A stretch of DNA of 38,492 bases from an uncultured Candidatus Melainabacteria bacterium (GCA_934757155.1 CAKVLI010000014.1:1-38492); one strand, 5' to 3'; shown: positions 26,105-35,617, counted from the stretch's first letter. Numbers and translations: made by a program. Notes: generated from the letters alone by a model not told the origin.

Positions 26105-27226
26105 ATGAAAAACGTCAGACAAGCAAACATTAATATTCACAAGGATGCGTGGGTTGAGATTAATCTCGAAAACCTTGCACATAATATTCGCGAAATAAAA
26201 AAAGGAATTCCCGCGAACAAAAAAATGATGGGGATTGTAAAAGCTGACGCTTACGGACACGGTGCAGCAATGCTCGCCCAAACGATGTTGGCTTCCGGTG
26301 TAGACGCTCTCGGGGTTTCCTCTATTGATGAGGGCTTGGATTTGCGCGCAGTTAAAGTAAAATGCCCTATTCTTGTTGTCGGCGCTGTTCCAGTTTGGGC
26401 TTTTGAATCCGCCGCTCAAAATGATATCGCGGTTTCAATTTTCAACGACACGCACCTCAAAGCTTGCCAAGAGGTTTATGAAAGAACAGGTTTAAAAACC
26501 AAGGTTCACGTAAAAATTGATACCGGCATGAACAGAATCGGCGTGCGCTCAGAACACGGGGTTGAATTTATAAACCAAGTAAGAAAAGCTGATTATTTAG
26601 ATTTTGAAGGTGTTTTCACACACCTTGCTGCAGCAGAAGAAGACTTGCCGACAGAAGAGCAAATCCGCAGATGGAAAAGCGTGGTTGATAACATTGATAA
26701 AACAGGATTGCTATTGCATATCCAAAACACCGCAGCAACATTTGCTTACGATATCGAGTCAAATATGGTGAGAGTCGGGATTTCGCTCTACGGGCTTTAT
26801 CCGGATTTACCGAAAAACATCAATTATAAACCGAATTTGAAACAAATCATGAGCCTAAAAGGCAGAATAACAAACATCCACGAGGTCAAAGAGGGCGAAG
26901 GTGTAAGTTATTCTCACAAATTTATAGCACTTGAACCGACCCGAGTCGCAACCATTCCTATCGGTTACGCAGACGGAGTTTCAAGAGGACTTTCTAATAA
27001 AATTTACGGAAAATTAAACGGGAAAAAAGTTCGCCAAATCGGGAATATCACAATGGATCAGATGATGTTCGATATCGAAGATATTGATGCAGAAGTCGGA
27101 GATGTAATAACTTTGCTTGACGAAAAAGACCTCTCGTTAGACCTCTGGGCAGAGCTTTTGAACACAATCAATTATGAACTGACCTGCCGACTCCGCGTCA
27201 GATTACCGAGAGTTTATACCCGCTAG
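26105..27226 (+). CDS. alr: Alanine racemase
   Basis: Alr makes D-alanine for peptidoglycan. The ATG at 26105 (with GAGAG upstream) gives 373 residues; an upstream in-frame reading would overlap miaB and lacks family similarity. The PLP lysine is K46 in GIVKADAYGHGA. The catalytic tyrosine is in the VSYSHKF motif, and PIGYADGVSRG is also present. Spacing to miaB is 20 bases, so co-transcription is likely. Confidence 0.95.
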   Translation: MKNVRQANINIHKDAWVEINLENLAHNIREIKKGIPANKKMMGIVKADAYGHGAAMLAQTMLASGVDALGVSSIDEGLDLRAVKVKCPILVVGAVPVWAFESAAQNDIAVSIFNDTHLKACQEVYERTGLKTKVHVKIDTGMNRIGVRSEHGVEFINQVRKADYLDFEGVFTHLAAAEEDLPTEEQIRRWKSVVDNIDKTGLLLHIQNTAATFAYDIESNMVRVGISLYGLYPDLPKNINYKPNLKQIMSLKGRITNIHEVKEGEGVSYSHKFIALEPTRVATIPIGYADGVSRGLSNKIYGKLNGKKVRQIGNITMDQMMFDIEDIDAEVGDVITLLDEKDLSLDLWAELLNTINYELTCRLRVRLPRVYTR

Positions 27227-27282
27227 GGGGTAGCCCGGCTTTTATAATCTAATATACTTCTTGTGTAAATAAGGAGAATATT

Positions 27283-28638
27283 ATGATATTGGAAATCGAA
27301 AATATTGAAGCACGTCAAATCTTGGATTCCCGCGGAAATCCGACCGTCGAAGCAGAAATAGAACTTGTTGACGGCACGAAAGCCGTTGCTGCTGTTCCAT
27401 CAGGAGCATCAACAGGAATTTTTGAAGCAGTTGAACTTCGTGATAAAATTCAAAACAATTATTTCGGTAAGAGTGTAGAAAAGGCCGTTTCCAATATCAA
27501 TGATGTTATCGCCGAAAACCTTGAAGGGGAAGACGCTTCCGCTCAAAGAGATATTGATAACATAATGCTTGAACTGGACGGCTCCTTCAACAAGTCCACA
27601 CTCGGTGCAAACGCGATTTTAGCAGTTTCACTGGCTTGCGCGAGAGTCAGTGCAAAAGCTCTTAACATACCTCTTTATCGATATTTGGGTGGAATTAATG
27701 CTACTGTTTTACCCACTCCGATGATGAATATTCTAAACGGGGGAGTGCACGCAAACAACAATCTTGATTTTCAGGAGTTTATGATTTCTCCGGTCGGAGT
27801 TTCAACTTTTTCCGAAGCCATAAAAGCCGGAGCTGAGATTTTCCAAACCTTGAAAAAACTGCTCAATGAAAAAAATCTTCCGACCACAGTCGGAGATGAA
27901 GGTGGATTTGCGCCAAGTCTGGCATCAACAGAAGAAGCAATAGAATTCATTATTGAAGCAATTGAAAAAGCGGGGTACAACACAAATATTATCAAAATTT
28001 GTCTTGATGTCGCAGCATCCGAGCTTTACGAAGAAGGCGAATGTTCCGGTGGAGTTTGCTCGCTATCAAAGTACAAACTCAAAGGTGAAAAACGTTCGCT
28101 CACAAGCGAAAATATGATAAATTACCTTGAAAAACTGGTTCAGAATTATCCGATTATATCAATAGAAGACGGTTTGGCAGAAGATGACGAACTAGGCTGG
28201 CAAGAATTAACCCGCAGACTCGGTTCAAAATGCCAGCTTGTAGGTGATGATTTGTTTGTAACAAACGTAAACCGTTTAATCGGCGGGATTAGAAAAAATA
28301 TGGCTAATTCCATTCTGATAAAACCTAACCAAATCGGAACTTTATCCGAAACCCTCGACACAATTTTGATGGCACAGAAAAACGGCTACTCCACCATAAT
28401 TTCTCACCGCTCAGGAGAAACCGAAGACACCTTCATCGCTGATTTGGCAGTCGGAGTTAATTCAGGACTTATAAAAACCGGCTCACTTTCACGTTCCGAA
28501 AGACTCTGCAAATATAACAGACTCCTAAAAATAGAAGAAGAACTCGGAGCAGATGCAAAATATATGGGAATTCGCGCATTCAAGGGGTTTGAATACGACG
28601 ACGACACAATTCCGCCCTGCTGTAACGTAGGATTATAA
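27283..28638 (+). CDS. eno: Enolase
   Basis: Enolase converts 2-phosphoglycerate to phosphoenolpyruvate. Family motifs are clear: GDEGGFAPSL, LIKPNQIGTLSETL, and SHRSGETEDTFIADLAVG. At 451 residues it is about 20 longer than usual because of a cysteine-bearing insertion near residues 247-270 (EEGECSGGVCSLSKYKLKGE) and an unusual tail ending PPCCNVGL. A GGAG precedes the start. Its 3' end overlaps the converging recR by six bases, and I see no terminator between them. Confidence 0.95.
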   Translation: MILEIENIEARQILDSRGNPTVEAEIELVDGTKAVAAVPSGASTGIFEAVELRDKIQNNYFGKSVEKAVSNINDVIAENLEGEDASAQRDIDNIMLELDGSFNKSTLGANAILAVSLACARVSAKALNIPLYRYLGGINATVLPTPMMNILNGGVHANNNLDFQEFMISPVGVSTFSEAIKAGAEIFQTLKKLLNEKNLPTTVGDEGGFAPSLASTEEAIEFIIEAIEKAGYNTNIIKICLDVAASELYEEGECSGGVCSLSKYKLKGEKRSLTSENMINYLEKLVQNYPIISIEDGLAEDDELGWQELTRRLGSKCQLVGDDLFVTNVNRLIGGIRKNMANSILIKPNQIGTLSETLDTILMAQKNGYSTIISHRSGETEDTFIADLAVGVNSGLIKTGSLSRSERLCKYNRLLKIEEELGADAKYMGIRAFKGFEYDDDTIPPCCNVGL

Positions 28639-29229
28639 TTCTCTTCTGCCTTCAATTGCTCTTGCTAAAGTTACCTCGTCTGCGTACTCTAAATCCGCAC
28701 CGACAGGCAAACCAAACGCAATTCTTGAAATTTTTATTCCAAAAGGTTTGATTAATTTTGTCAAATAAAGACTTGTCGCTTCACCTTCCACGGAAGGTGA
28801 AAGCGCGAGAATAACTTCTTGAACGGTTTCGTCAGTCAGACGCGCTAAAAGCTCTTTTATTCTGATGTCTTCCGCACCGATTCCATCCATAGGTGAAATT
28901 AAACCTTGCAAAACGTGATAAAGTCCTCTGTATTCGTTTGTTTTTTCAATTGCAATAAGATCTTTTGTCTCCGCAACAACACAGATTACAGAGCGGTTCC
29001 TGTTAGCAGATTCACAGATCTCGCAAGGGCTTTGGGTTGATATATTGAAACACACCTCACAAGTACAGGTATGTTTTTTTGCCTCTACTATTGTATTAGC
29101 AAATTTTTCAACCTCGCTCAGAGGCATTTTAAGTATCTGAAAAGCCATCCGTTGAGCCGACTTTGGACCAACGGACGGAAATTTTTGAAATTGTTCTATT
29201 AATGCTGCAATAGACTTTGGATAAATCAT
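28633..29229 (-). CDS. recR: Recombination protein RecR
   Basis: RecR works with RecO and RecF in gap repair. The 198-residue protein has an N-terminal helix-hairpin-helix (FPSVGPKSAQRMAF), a four-cysteine zinc motif (CTCEVCFNISTQSPCEIC), and a Toprim domain (VVAETKDLIAIEKTNEYRGLYHVLQG). The length is standard. Its ATG overlaps the ybaB/ebfC stop by one base (TAATG), the classic ybaB-recR pairing. Confidence 0.96.
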   Translation of the reverse strand: MIYPKSIAALIEQFQKFPSVGPKSAQRMAFQILKMPLSEVEKFANTIVEAKKHTCTCEVCFNISTQSPCEICESANRNRSVICVVAETKDLIAIEKTNEYRGLYHVLQGLISPMDGIGAEDIRIKELLARLTDETVQEVILALSPSVEGEATSLYLTKLIKPFGIKISRIAFGLPVGADLEYADEVTLARAIEGRREL

Positions 29230-29564
29230 TACATTAGACCCGGAATATTAACTCCACCTGTAACAGATTTCATCTTGTCTTCCATAACAGAACGAGATTT
29301 TTCTGTAGCATTTTTCATTGCAGAAGAAATCAAATCTTCAAGCATTTCAATATCATCTTGTGAAACTGATGACGGATTTTCCGGATTGATAGCTTCTGCA
29401 GAAAGTTTGATTGATTTAAAAATACCTTTACCGTCACAAACAACATTTACGGAACCGTTTCCTGCTTCACCGTTAATATCTGTTTTCGCAAGCTCTTCTT
29501 GTGCTTCCATAAGCTTTTTCTGAATGTTTTGAGCTTGTTTCATCATATTCATCATGTTCATCAT
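29229..29564 (-). CDS. YbaB/EbfC family nucleoid-associated protein
   Basis: This 111-residue protein begins with a methionine-rich start, then MKQAQNIQKKLMEAQEELAK and the VVCDGKGIFKSIKLS segment typical of the family, which binds DNA as a dimer. It sits directly upstream of recR, its usual partner, with a strong AGGA before the start. It follows the yebC-family gene by 15 bases. Confidence 0.93.
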   Translation of the reverse strand: MMNMMNMMKQAQNIQKKLMEAQEELAKTDINGEAGNGSVNVVCDGKGIFKSIKLSAEAINPENPSSVSQDDIEMLEDLISSAMKNATEKSRSVMEDKMKSVTGGVNIPGLM

Positions 29565-29579
29565 AATGTTATTTCCTCC

Positions 29580-30332
29580 CTACGCGTCAATTTTTTCCAT
29601 TAGTTCATCATCTATATCAAAGTTTGCATATACGTTTTGAACATCATCGTGTTCTTCCAATCTGTTAAGAAGTCGCATAATATTTGTCGCGGTCTTCTCG
29701 TCAGTAACCTCAATCGTGTTTTGTGGAATTCTTGTAAATTCGGCAGAAGTTGACTTAAATCCCGCTGCCTCAAGACCTTCTGCGATTGATTGAAGATTAG
29801 CCACAGTTGTATAAACCTTGTATTCGCCATCTTCATCCACAATATCTTCTGCATCAAGGTTAATTGCAGCTTCAAAAAGAGCCTCATAATCGACTGAATC
29901 GGCATCAAACGTAATGCAGCCTTTTTTATCAAACATCCAACCTACACAACCTGTTTCACCAAGATTTCCGTTGAATTTTGAGAAATAGCTTCTGATATCG
30001 CCTGCCGTACGGTTTTTGTTATCGGTCATAGCCTCAACAACAACCGCAACACCGCCTGCTGCGTATCCTTCATAAGTCATTTCTTCATAGTTTTCGCTGT
30101 TACCTGCACCACATCCTTTTTCGATTGCACGTTTAATATTATCGTTCGGAAGCCCAGCAGCTTTCGCTTTTTCAATAGCAGTTCTCAAACGGAAATTACC
30201 CGCCGGATCACCACCGCCAAGTTTTGATGCAACAATAATTTCTCTTGAAAATTTCTGAAATTCTGCTGCTCTTAATGAATCTGTTTTAGCCTTTTTATGC
30301 TTGATAGTAGACCACTTTGAATGTCCGCTCAT
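29580..30332 (-). CDS. YebC/PmpR family regulator (TACO1 homologue)
   Basis: The family signature MSGHSKWSTIKHKKAKTD opens the protein, and the conserved EKGCGAGNSENYEEMTYEGYAAGGVAVVVE region follows. At 250 residues it has the standard length. Family members act as transcriptional regulators or help translation at difficult stretches; the local target is unknown. An AGAGGA lies upstream. It heads the yebC-ybaB-recR run. Confidence 0.95.
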   Translation of the reverse strand: MSGHSKWSTIKHKKAKTDSLRAAEFQKFSREIIVASKLGGGDPAGNFRLRTAIEKAKAAGLPNDNIKRAIEKGCGAGNSENYEEMTYEGYAAGGVAVVVEAMTDNKNRTAGDIRSYFSKFNGNLGETGCVGWMFDKKGCITFDADSVDYEALFEAAINLDAEDIVDEDGEYKVYTTVANLQSIAEGLEAAGFKSTSAEFTRIPQNTIEVTDEKTATNIMRLLNRLEEHDDVQNVYANFDIDDELMEKIDA

Positions 30333-30470
30333 TGTTATCCTCTTTGTTTTTCAAATGTTTTAAAGGTTTCAGGAATGTTTTCGGATTATGCACTTTTCCC
30401 TGCCCCTTGCTTTACAATAATACGAAAAAAAAACAGATATGGCAAGCTTTTTTATTGATTTTGGGCTAAA

Positions 30471-30500
30471 AAAACACCGACTGTGAAGCCGGTGTTTTTT
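30471..30500 (-). terminator. Terminator after the phosphohexomutase gene
   Basis: A-rich sequence, then CACCG and CGGTG pairing around a short loop, then a T run, form a hairpin. It lies about 20 bases after the stop of the phosphohexomutase gene on the minus strand. The flanking A and T runs let it work in both directions. Confidence 0.8.
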
Positions 30501-30519
30501 GTATAAGAATTTTCACATA

Positions 30520-32226
30520 CTATGATGCGAAGAATTCATCCATATGAGCTCTTAGAACTTCTGAATTAGCCTTTGCAGCTTCTGCGTTTTCGCCTGTAGC
30601 TTCAATATAGCATTTTACAAGAGGTTCTGTTCCGCTCTTACGCATCAATACACTTGAACCGTCGGTTAAAATAAATTTATAACCGTCACCGCCTTTTCTG
30701 TATGCTTCCATACTTGCTCTCAAATCAGCAGTTTTCTGAGCGTCAATTTTATGAGCAGGTCCGAAGTCAACTTTGCCTTCCATAGCGTCATGATACATAG
30801 TTTCAACCTTTGCCATAATCGCATTCTTAGCGCTTTCATCAGTCATTCTCTTTGAGAAATTGTTGATTGCATAAGATGCACCCAAACCTGCTTTTACGTC
30901 ATTCAAGATTTCTGAAAGCGGTTTGCCTTCTGTTGCAACTAAATCCATCATCAAAGAAATAGCCATAACACCGTCTTTTTCAGGGATATGACCATTAACA
31001 GTCAACCCGCCTGACTCTTCGCCCGCAACAAGGATGTCTTCGCCTTCTTTTCTCAAATCAAGAATATCTTCTGCAATATACTTGAAACCAACAGGAGTTT
31101 CGAATTTTTTAAGTCCGAAATTGTCAGCCAATTTGTCCAACTGCATTGAAGTAGCTTGTGAACGAATTGTTGCACCTGTCAAGCCTTTGTTTTTAGCCAA
31201 ATGATACCCTGTCAAAAGGATTACGTCGTTTGCGTTTACAAAGTTACCTTTTTCATCTACAACACCAAATCTGTCAGCATCACCGTCGTTTGCCAAACCG
31301 ATTGTTAAAGGTTTTGTAGATTTTGAAATTTCTTCTTTTAACATACCCAAGTTTTCGTTAGTCGGGTTAGGACCTTTTTGACCTTGTGATTTAACATCAA
31401 CATAATCAATACCGCAAGTTTTCAACAAACGCGGAACAACATATTCACCTGTACCCTGAAGTCCGTCATAATAAACGGTCAAACCTGAATCTTTGATGTT
31501 TTTCCAGTTGATTAAACCGCTATCATCAAGAGCTTTTTTGTACATATTGAACGGATCAAGTTCAGTTAATTTTCCTGTTGCTTTCTTATCTTCAAGAACA
31601 TTGATAACAGAATTTGCATCAGCTTTTTCTGCATAATTTACCATATATTTCGCAACTTCTTGTGTTACATTAGCAGGAGCGATTGCGCCGGCTTTGGTAA
31701 CGAGGTTAAAACCACCGTCTTCCCAAGGGTTGTGGCTTGCAGTCATCAAAACTGCCAAGTCAACATTTTTTTCTTTTGCAGCCAAAGCCAAAAGCGGAGT
31801 CGGAACCGGTTTTTCGATTTCAATAACATTTACGCCCTGTTTAAGCAAAGTATCTTTAATCAACGGTAAAGATTCTCTTGTAGCTTTTCTTGTATCACCA
31901 CCGATAAGAACAGTAGGTTGTTCACCTTTTTCAAGAGCTTGTGCGCTCGCGTAACCTGCAACACCAAGAGTAATCAACTTAACGATATCTTTTGTAAAGT
32001 TTTCGCTCAAATATGGAGCTCTGTGACCTGATGTTGAAGTTGAAAGGCTGTTTGCAACAAATTTAGCATTTTCTAAAGAAACCTTAATTTGTGATACAGA
32101 TTTGCCTGCAAAACTTACAGAATCTCCAACAGGTTGAGTCGCATAATTTTGGTAAGAGGCTCTGTTACCTGTGACCGAATTAGCTTTCGACATGTAGCCG
32201 ATGCTGTTAATTGCGTTAATTTTCAT
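30520..32226 (-). CDS. Phosphoglucomutase/phosphomannomutase with N-terminal leader
   Basis: The core is a four-domain alpha-D-phosphohexomutase: the catalytic serine motif TASHNPWEDGG, the metal-binding NDGDADRFG, the sugar-specificity region GEESGG, and the phosphate-binding RKSGTEPLVKCY near the C terminus. It interconverts hexose-1- and hexose-6-phosphates. At 568 residues it is about 60-80 longer than usual. The extra N terminus (residues 1-45: MKINAINSIGYMSK ... VSFAGKS) resembles the leaders of other proteins in this region. AGGAGG sits four bases before the ATG. Whether it acts on glucose or mannose is not certain. Confidence 0.88.
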   Translation of the reverse strand: MKINAINSIGYMSKANSVTGNRASYQNYATQPVGDSVSFAGKSVSQIKVSLENAKFVANSLSTSTSGHRAPYLSENFTKDIVKLITLGVAGYASAQALEKGEQPTVLIGGDTRKATRESLPLIKDTLLKQGVNVIEIEKPVPTPLLALAAKEKNVDLAVLMTASHNPWEDGGFNLVTKAGAIAPANVTQEVAKYMVNYAEKADANSVINVLEDKKATGKLTELDPFNMYKKALDDSGLINWKNIKDSGLTVYYDGLQGTGEYVVPRLLKTCGIDYVDVKSQGQKGPNPTNENLGMLKEEISKSTKPLTIGLANDGDADRFGVVDEKGNFVNANDVILLTGYHLAKNKGLTGATIRSQATSMQLDKLADNFGLKKFETPVGFKYIAEDILDLRKEGEDILVAGEESGGLTVNGHIPEKDGVMAISLMMDLVATEGKPLSEILNDVKAGLGASYAINNFSKRMTDESAKNAIMAKVETMYHDAMEGKVDFGPAHKIDAQKTADLRASMEAYRKGGDGYKFILTDGSSVLMRKSGTEPLVKCYIEATGENAEAAKANSEVLRAHMDEFFAS

Positions 32227-32374
32227 TTTTCCTCCTAATACAACACATATTTTGGGATATATCTATCTGCAAATCAATAGTATATCAAACAGACCAAAAC
32301 AGCTAGCAGATATTAATTTTTGTAAACAAGACAGATTGCAAGCAAAAATTTTTTTTAGTAGTTTTATAAAAGAT

Positions 32375-33541
32375 ATGTACAATAATTTATCGATAAATCC
32401 AAATTTATCCTTTCGCGGATATGATGCAATACCGCTTAAAGGAATTTATATGCAAGGTATGACCTCGCAAGGTGAGCGCGAAATTTTTAAAGAGATTAGT
32501 GATATATGTAAAAAAGAAGGGGTTGACGTATTTGTAAATGAAAACAATACAGAAATCGCCAAAACTTTGCAGGGAAAAACTCCAGATGAGGAACTCTCCG
32601 TTTGGGCGCAAGACAACAAAGCGTTTGTGGAAAACAAATACGGTAAAAGCCTATTATGGAATGCGAAGGAAAAAGTCTTAGAAAAACTTGGAGAACTTAG
32701 CTACTATAAACTTATTGCTCAAAGAAACACTCCGAGAGGCGGAAACTATTTTCTCGGCTACAATGACGACGGTGAAAAATGGCTTTTAATAAACAGACAA
32801 TCCATCTATGATGACAGCAATTTTGACAGATACGGGGATGAGGCAAAAACAGAGCAATGGGTAAAACTATTTGATGTTGAGCCTGAAAATATAATTAAAA
32901 TACCGGAATTTTTTGGAGATCTTGACGAATACATACGCCCAATCGGATATCCATATATTTTGGTAAACGATTACGAAAAATCACTTGAAAATTTGAAAAA
33001 GATGCACAGAAAATTCCCGAGAAGTCCGATTTATAAAAAAATGAGAAAAAAACTCAATTACGCACGAATGAATCCTCGAATAGCCGAAAATGATTACAGT
33101 GAAAAATTGAAAGAGCGCGGTTTCATTCCTATAAAAATCGGAGCAAGGTATTCTGAAGACATCAACTTTATAAACGCATTGGCTTTCAAAGATAAAGAAG
33201 ACAAAGTAACATTCATAACAAATTCAACAAAACACTCTTTGCCTGAGCTGGAGTATTTAGAAGAATTGTTTGAAGAAGATTTGAAAACCGCTGCACCAAA
33301 CATTGGGAACATTTACTTCGTATCGGGCGGAGAGAAAAAAGGTGACCACGACGGAGTGTTCTACTTGAACGGAAAAGCTTTTGAAATTCCTCACAATGGT
33401 TTTAAAGAAGGGAATACAATAATGAATATTCTCGCAACCAGACTGGGCGGAATTCACTGTATGACAGCGGAAATTCCTGATTTCAACAAACTTCCGCGTA
33501 AAATGAATTTAATTCAAAAGTTGGTTAGTATCAAAAGATAA
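32375..33541 (+). CDS. Pentein-fold protein, peptidylarginine/agmatine deiminase-like, with leader
   Basis: I chose the ATG at 32375 (388 aa); the upstream reading would overlap the phosphohexomutase start. An N-terminal leader (NLSINPNLSFRGYDA) precedes the core. The core has features of the Porphyromonas-type peptidylarginine deiminase/agmatine deiminase family: VWAQDNKAFV (like W-x-R-D-N/Y, D80), RGGNYFLG (GGN, 122-124), GDLDEY in place of the usual HxD (D182 where His is expected), and GGIHCMT with a likely nucleophilic Cys362. If active it would act on guanidino groups of arginine or agmatine; the missing His raises doubt. It is 148 bases from the divergent phosphohexomutase and 22 bases before a lipoprotein gene. 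Confidence 0.55.
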   Translation: MYNNLSINPNLSFRGYDAIPLKGIYMQGMTSQGEREIFKEISDICKKEGVDVFVNENNTEIAKTLQGKTPDEELSVWAQDNKAFVENKYGKSLLWNAKEKVLEKLGELSYYKLIAQRNTPRGGNYFLGYNDDGEKWLLINRQSIYDDSNFDRYGDEAKTEQWVKLFDVEPENIIKIPEFFGDLDEYIRPIGYPYILVNDYEKSLENLKKMHRKFPRSPIYKKMRKKLNYARMNPRIAENDYSEKLKERGFIPIKIGARYSEDINFINALAFKDKEDKVTFITNSTKHSLPELEYLEELFEEDLKTAAPNIGNIYFVSGGEKKGDHDGVFYLNGKAFEIPHNGFKEGNTIMNILATRLGGIHCMTAEIPDFNKLPRKMNLIQKLVSIKR

Positions 33542-33563
33542 ACAATAGAAGGAATCTTGATTA

Positions 33564-34064
33564 ATGATAAAAATTAACAAAATTTCATCATGTATTGCAG
33601 CATCAGCTTTAATAACAGCAGCGTCTTCCTGCGGAAGAAAACCATTAGTAGAAATGCCAAAGGATATGGTGCCTTCAAGACTTGAAAGAACCGTGGATTC
33701 ATTGTCAAAAAAATCTGCAGATATACTAAATGATTCATCATACAAATTTTATGGAAGAGATACATTATTACTTAGTCCCGAAACATACAAGACAATGGGG
33801 CAATTTGAAAACTATTTAAATAAAAAAGCTGAAAGCAATGATGAGTCGGTAATTATCGGCTCATATACCGCATTTATACCGGTTTATAACGGGAAAACAA
33901 CGACACTTATACCTCAGGTTCGACATCAATACGATAATGAACATATAAACCACAAAGCAATAGTCCGAGAGGGTAAAATCTTCACCAAAGACTCAACGGA
34001 CATGTATCTTCCTGTAGAATACTACGGACAGATTAATCCGAAAATACTAAGCAAAGATAGATAG
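33564..34064 (+). CDS. Lipoprotein of unknown function
   Basis: This 166-residue protein begins MIKINKISS, then a hydrophobic stretch and a lipobox ending at Cys23 (ITAASSC), so it is probably lipidated. The mature part is hydrophilic with no motif I recognise. It starts 22 bases after the pentein-like gene with an AAGGA upstream, so the two are probably one transcript, closed by the terminator at 34120-34164. Confidence 0.6.
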   Translation: MIKINKISSCIAASALITAASSCGRKPLVEMPKDMVPSRLERTVDSLSKKSADILNDSSYKFYGRDTLLLSPETYKTMGQFENYLNKKAESNDESVIIGSYTAFIPVYNGKTTTLIPQVRHQYDNEHINHKAIVREGKIFTKDSTDMYLPVEYYGQINPKILSKDR

Positions 34065-34119
34065 AAAAAGTTTTTCACAGTTGAAAAATAGTTTATAGTA
34101 GTTTATCATATCGGTGGAT

Positions 34120-34164
34120 AACCCTAGATGTATGTCCTGCTTTTGCAGAGTCGCTAGGGTTTTT
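34120..34164 (+). terminator. Terminator after the lipoprotein gene
   Basis: AACCCTAG pairs with CTAGGGTT around an inner CTGC/GCAG hairpin, followed by TTTTT (34160-34164). It lies 55 bases after the lipoprotein stop. Confidence 0.75.
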
Positions 34165-34210
34165 GATTGTTATAAGAGTTGCACAACCCTATATTATGCG
34201 TAACCAATAA

Positions 34211-34312
34211 AAAAGAGAGGCAAAATGCCTCTCTTTTTTATTGGCGGCGGTAAGGACTCTGCCGAGAAAAACGATTAAGTATCGTTTTTCGAGAGGGGCG
34301 AACCCCGCGTCA
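34211..34312. repeat. 102-bp direct repeat, left copy (tRNA-Glu 3' fragment plus hairpins)
   Basis: This sequence is identical, base for base, to 35987-36088. It contains a GAGAGGC/GCCTCTC hairpin, the complement of the last part of tRNA-Glu (ATTGGCGGCGGTAAGG), a second hairpin (AAAAACGAT/ATCGTTTTT) and GGGGCGAACCCC. The outer left part (34184-34255) also matches the tRNA-Glu 3' region at 36305-36376 with two mismatches in 72. The two copies bracket the ADP-ribosyltransferase and its partner gene. Confidence 0.9.
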
Positions 34313-34405
34313 AAAAGGGTTGGAGGGTACACACACATTATTTTTAGATATTACTCCACACAAAGTTATACATCTATTCATATATTAAACAGATTTGTAA
34401 ATTAA

Positions 34406-34434
34406 TTGTAACATTTTAGCAATTCTGGTATAAA
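34406..34434 (+). promoter_or_regulatory. Promoter of the ADP-ribosyltransferase gene
   Basis: TTGTAA (34406-34411) and TATAAA (34429-34434) are 17 bases apart, with a TG just upstream of the -10. The predicted start, near 34441, leaves a leader of about 38 nt. Confidence 0.6.
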
Positions 34435-34478
34435 ACAAATTTTTATATAGTTATTAATAATTTAAGATAGGTTAAATT

Positions 34479-35612
34479 TTGGTAAGAATAAATAATATAA
34501 ACCCCATAGTAAATCTGTTTGTATCTAAAACTGGTAATAAATATATAACAAAGCCAGAAACGATTTCAATATTTGAATCAAACATTACTAAATTAAAACC
34601 AGCTTTGGATACATTTAAACGCAATTCTATAATATTAACGGTTAATGATGTCAAACGCTTCTTTCCAAACAACCAAATTGGTGGCGGCAATTTTAGAAAA
34701 GAAATGTATAAAGTAAAGACTTCCCTATTCTTAGAAGGTTTGCTATCTAAAAAAGCTTTCAAAAAATGGCAACACTCAGTCGATTTGAGTAACCCACTTA
34801 AGGATAGTGATTACCGTGATATCACCGAATTAATAAACTCGCACAATGGTAATTTTATTAACATTTGGTTAGACCAAAAAGATGGCATACGCAATATTGA
34901 AAAAATTGCATTATTTATACGTAGCTTAAAGCATCTGGAAAAAACCGAATTCCATAATACTTCTAAAACCAACAAACTTAATTTTTTTAAAAACATGTCA
35001 AAAGATGAGTGGGCTACCTGTATAGATGGTATTATTAATAGACCAAATGAAGTCATACCTGCTCTAATGCAATATAAATATAATTCGACAAAAATTAATC
35101 AAGCGATTAGTTTTAAAGATGGTACTCCCAAAATAATCAATTATATCAAACAAATTGAAAAATTTTTAGAAAAACAATCTACAAAAACCAGCTTAAAAAC
35201 TTATAGAGGAGAAGGTAATTTTTGGGTATTTAATAAAGTTAAATTAGATAATGGTAAAACTTTAAAAGAGATGTTAGATGAAATGACTATAAAAATTGAA
35301 AATAATTCATTAAAAGAAAAAGACATTGAAAACTTTATAAACAAATTCATGATAAAAAAAATTGTTCCACAAGAACGTTTTATGTCAACTGCAATGCTTC
35401 CAGAAGATACACAAAAATATGCCCAAAAAGTTTTGTGGCACCTTGACGTTCCAAAAGGAACTAAGGCTTCTTTTATTGAAAGTTATAATGTAGAACGGAA
35501 TTCCGAAACTGAGTTATTAATTCAAAAAGATTCAAATATGTTCATAAAAAAAGCTGAATATGATAAAAAAATCATCGATGGAATATTTGGGCAACAATCA
35601 TGCAATAGTTGA
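34479..35612 (+). CDS. ADP-ribosyltransferase (R-ST-ExE type) exoenzyme-like protein
   Basis: This 377-residue protein starts with TTG (AGG seven bases upstream) and an N-terminal leader MVRINNINPIVN. The C-terminal 140 residues show the arginine-specific mono-ADP-ribosyltransferase pattern: R243 in TYRGEG, the S303-T304 segment in ERFMSTAML, and E343-x-E345 in NSETELLIQ. These are the three motifs of the exotoxin C3/Iota-type fold. The N-terminal 200 residues are helical and unassigned. No classical signal peptide is seen. It could be an effector or toxin that modifies an arginine in another protein. Its small partner gene follows after 37-43 bases. The pair is more AT-rich than the neighbours and lies between perfect 102-bp repeats, which suggests transfer. 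Confidence 0.75.
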   Translation: MVRINNINPIVNLFVSKTGNKYITKPETISIFESNITKLKPALDTFKRNSIILTVNDVKRFFPNNQIGGGNFRKEMYKVKTSLFLEGLLSKKAFKKWQHSVDLSNPLKDSDYRDITELINSHNGNFINIWLDQKDGIRNIEKIALFIRSLKHLEKTEFHNTSKTNKLNFFKNMSKDEWATCIDGIINRPNEVIPALMQYKYNSTKINQAISFKDGTPKIINYIKQIEKFLEKQSTKTSLKTYRGEGNFWVFNKVKLDNGKTLKEMLDEMTIKIENNSLKEKDIENFINKFMIKKIVPQERFMSTAMLPEDTQKYAQKVLWHLDVPKGTKASFIESYNVERNSETELLIQKDSNMFIKKAEYDKKIIDGIFGQQSCNS

Positions 35613-35617
35613 AAAAA

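Noticed and set aside
32201..32374. N-terminal extension of the pentein-like protein back to 32201
   Set aside because: It would overlap the phosphohexomutase start, uses a TTG without a ribosome binding site, and moves the shared leader inside the protein.
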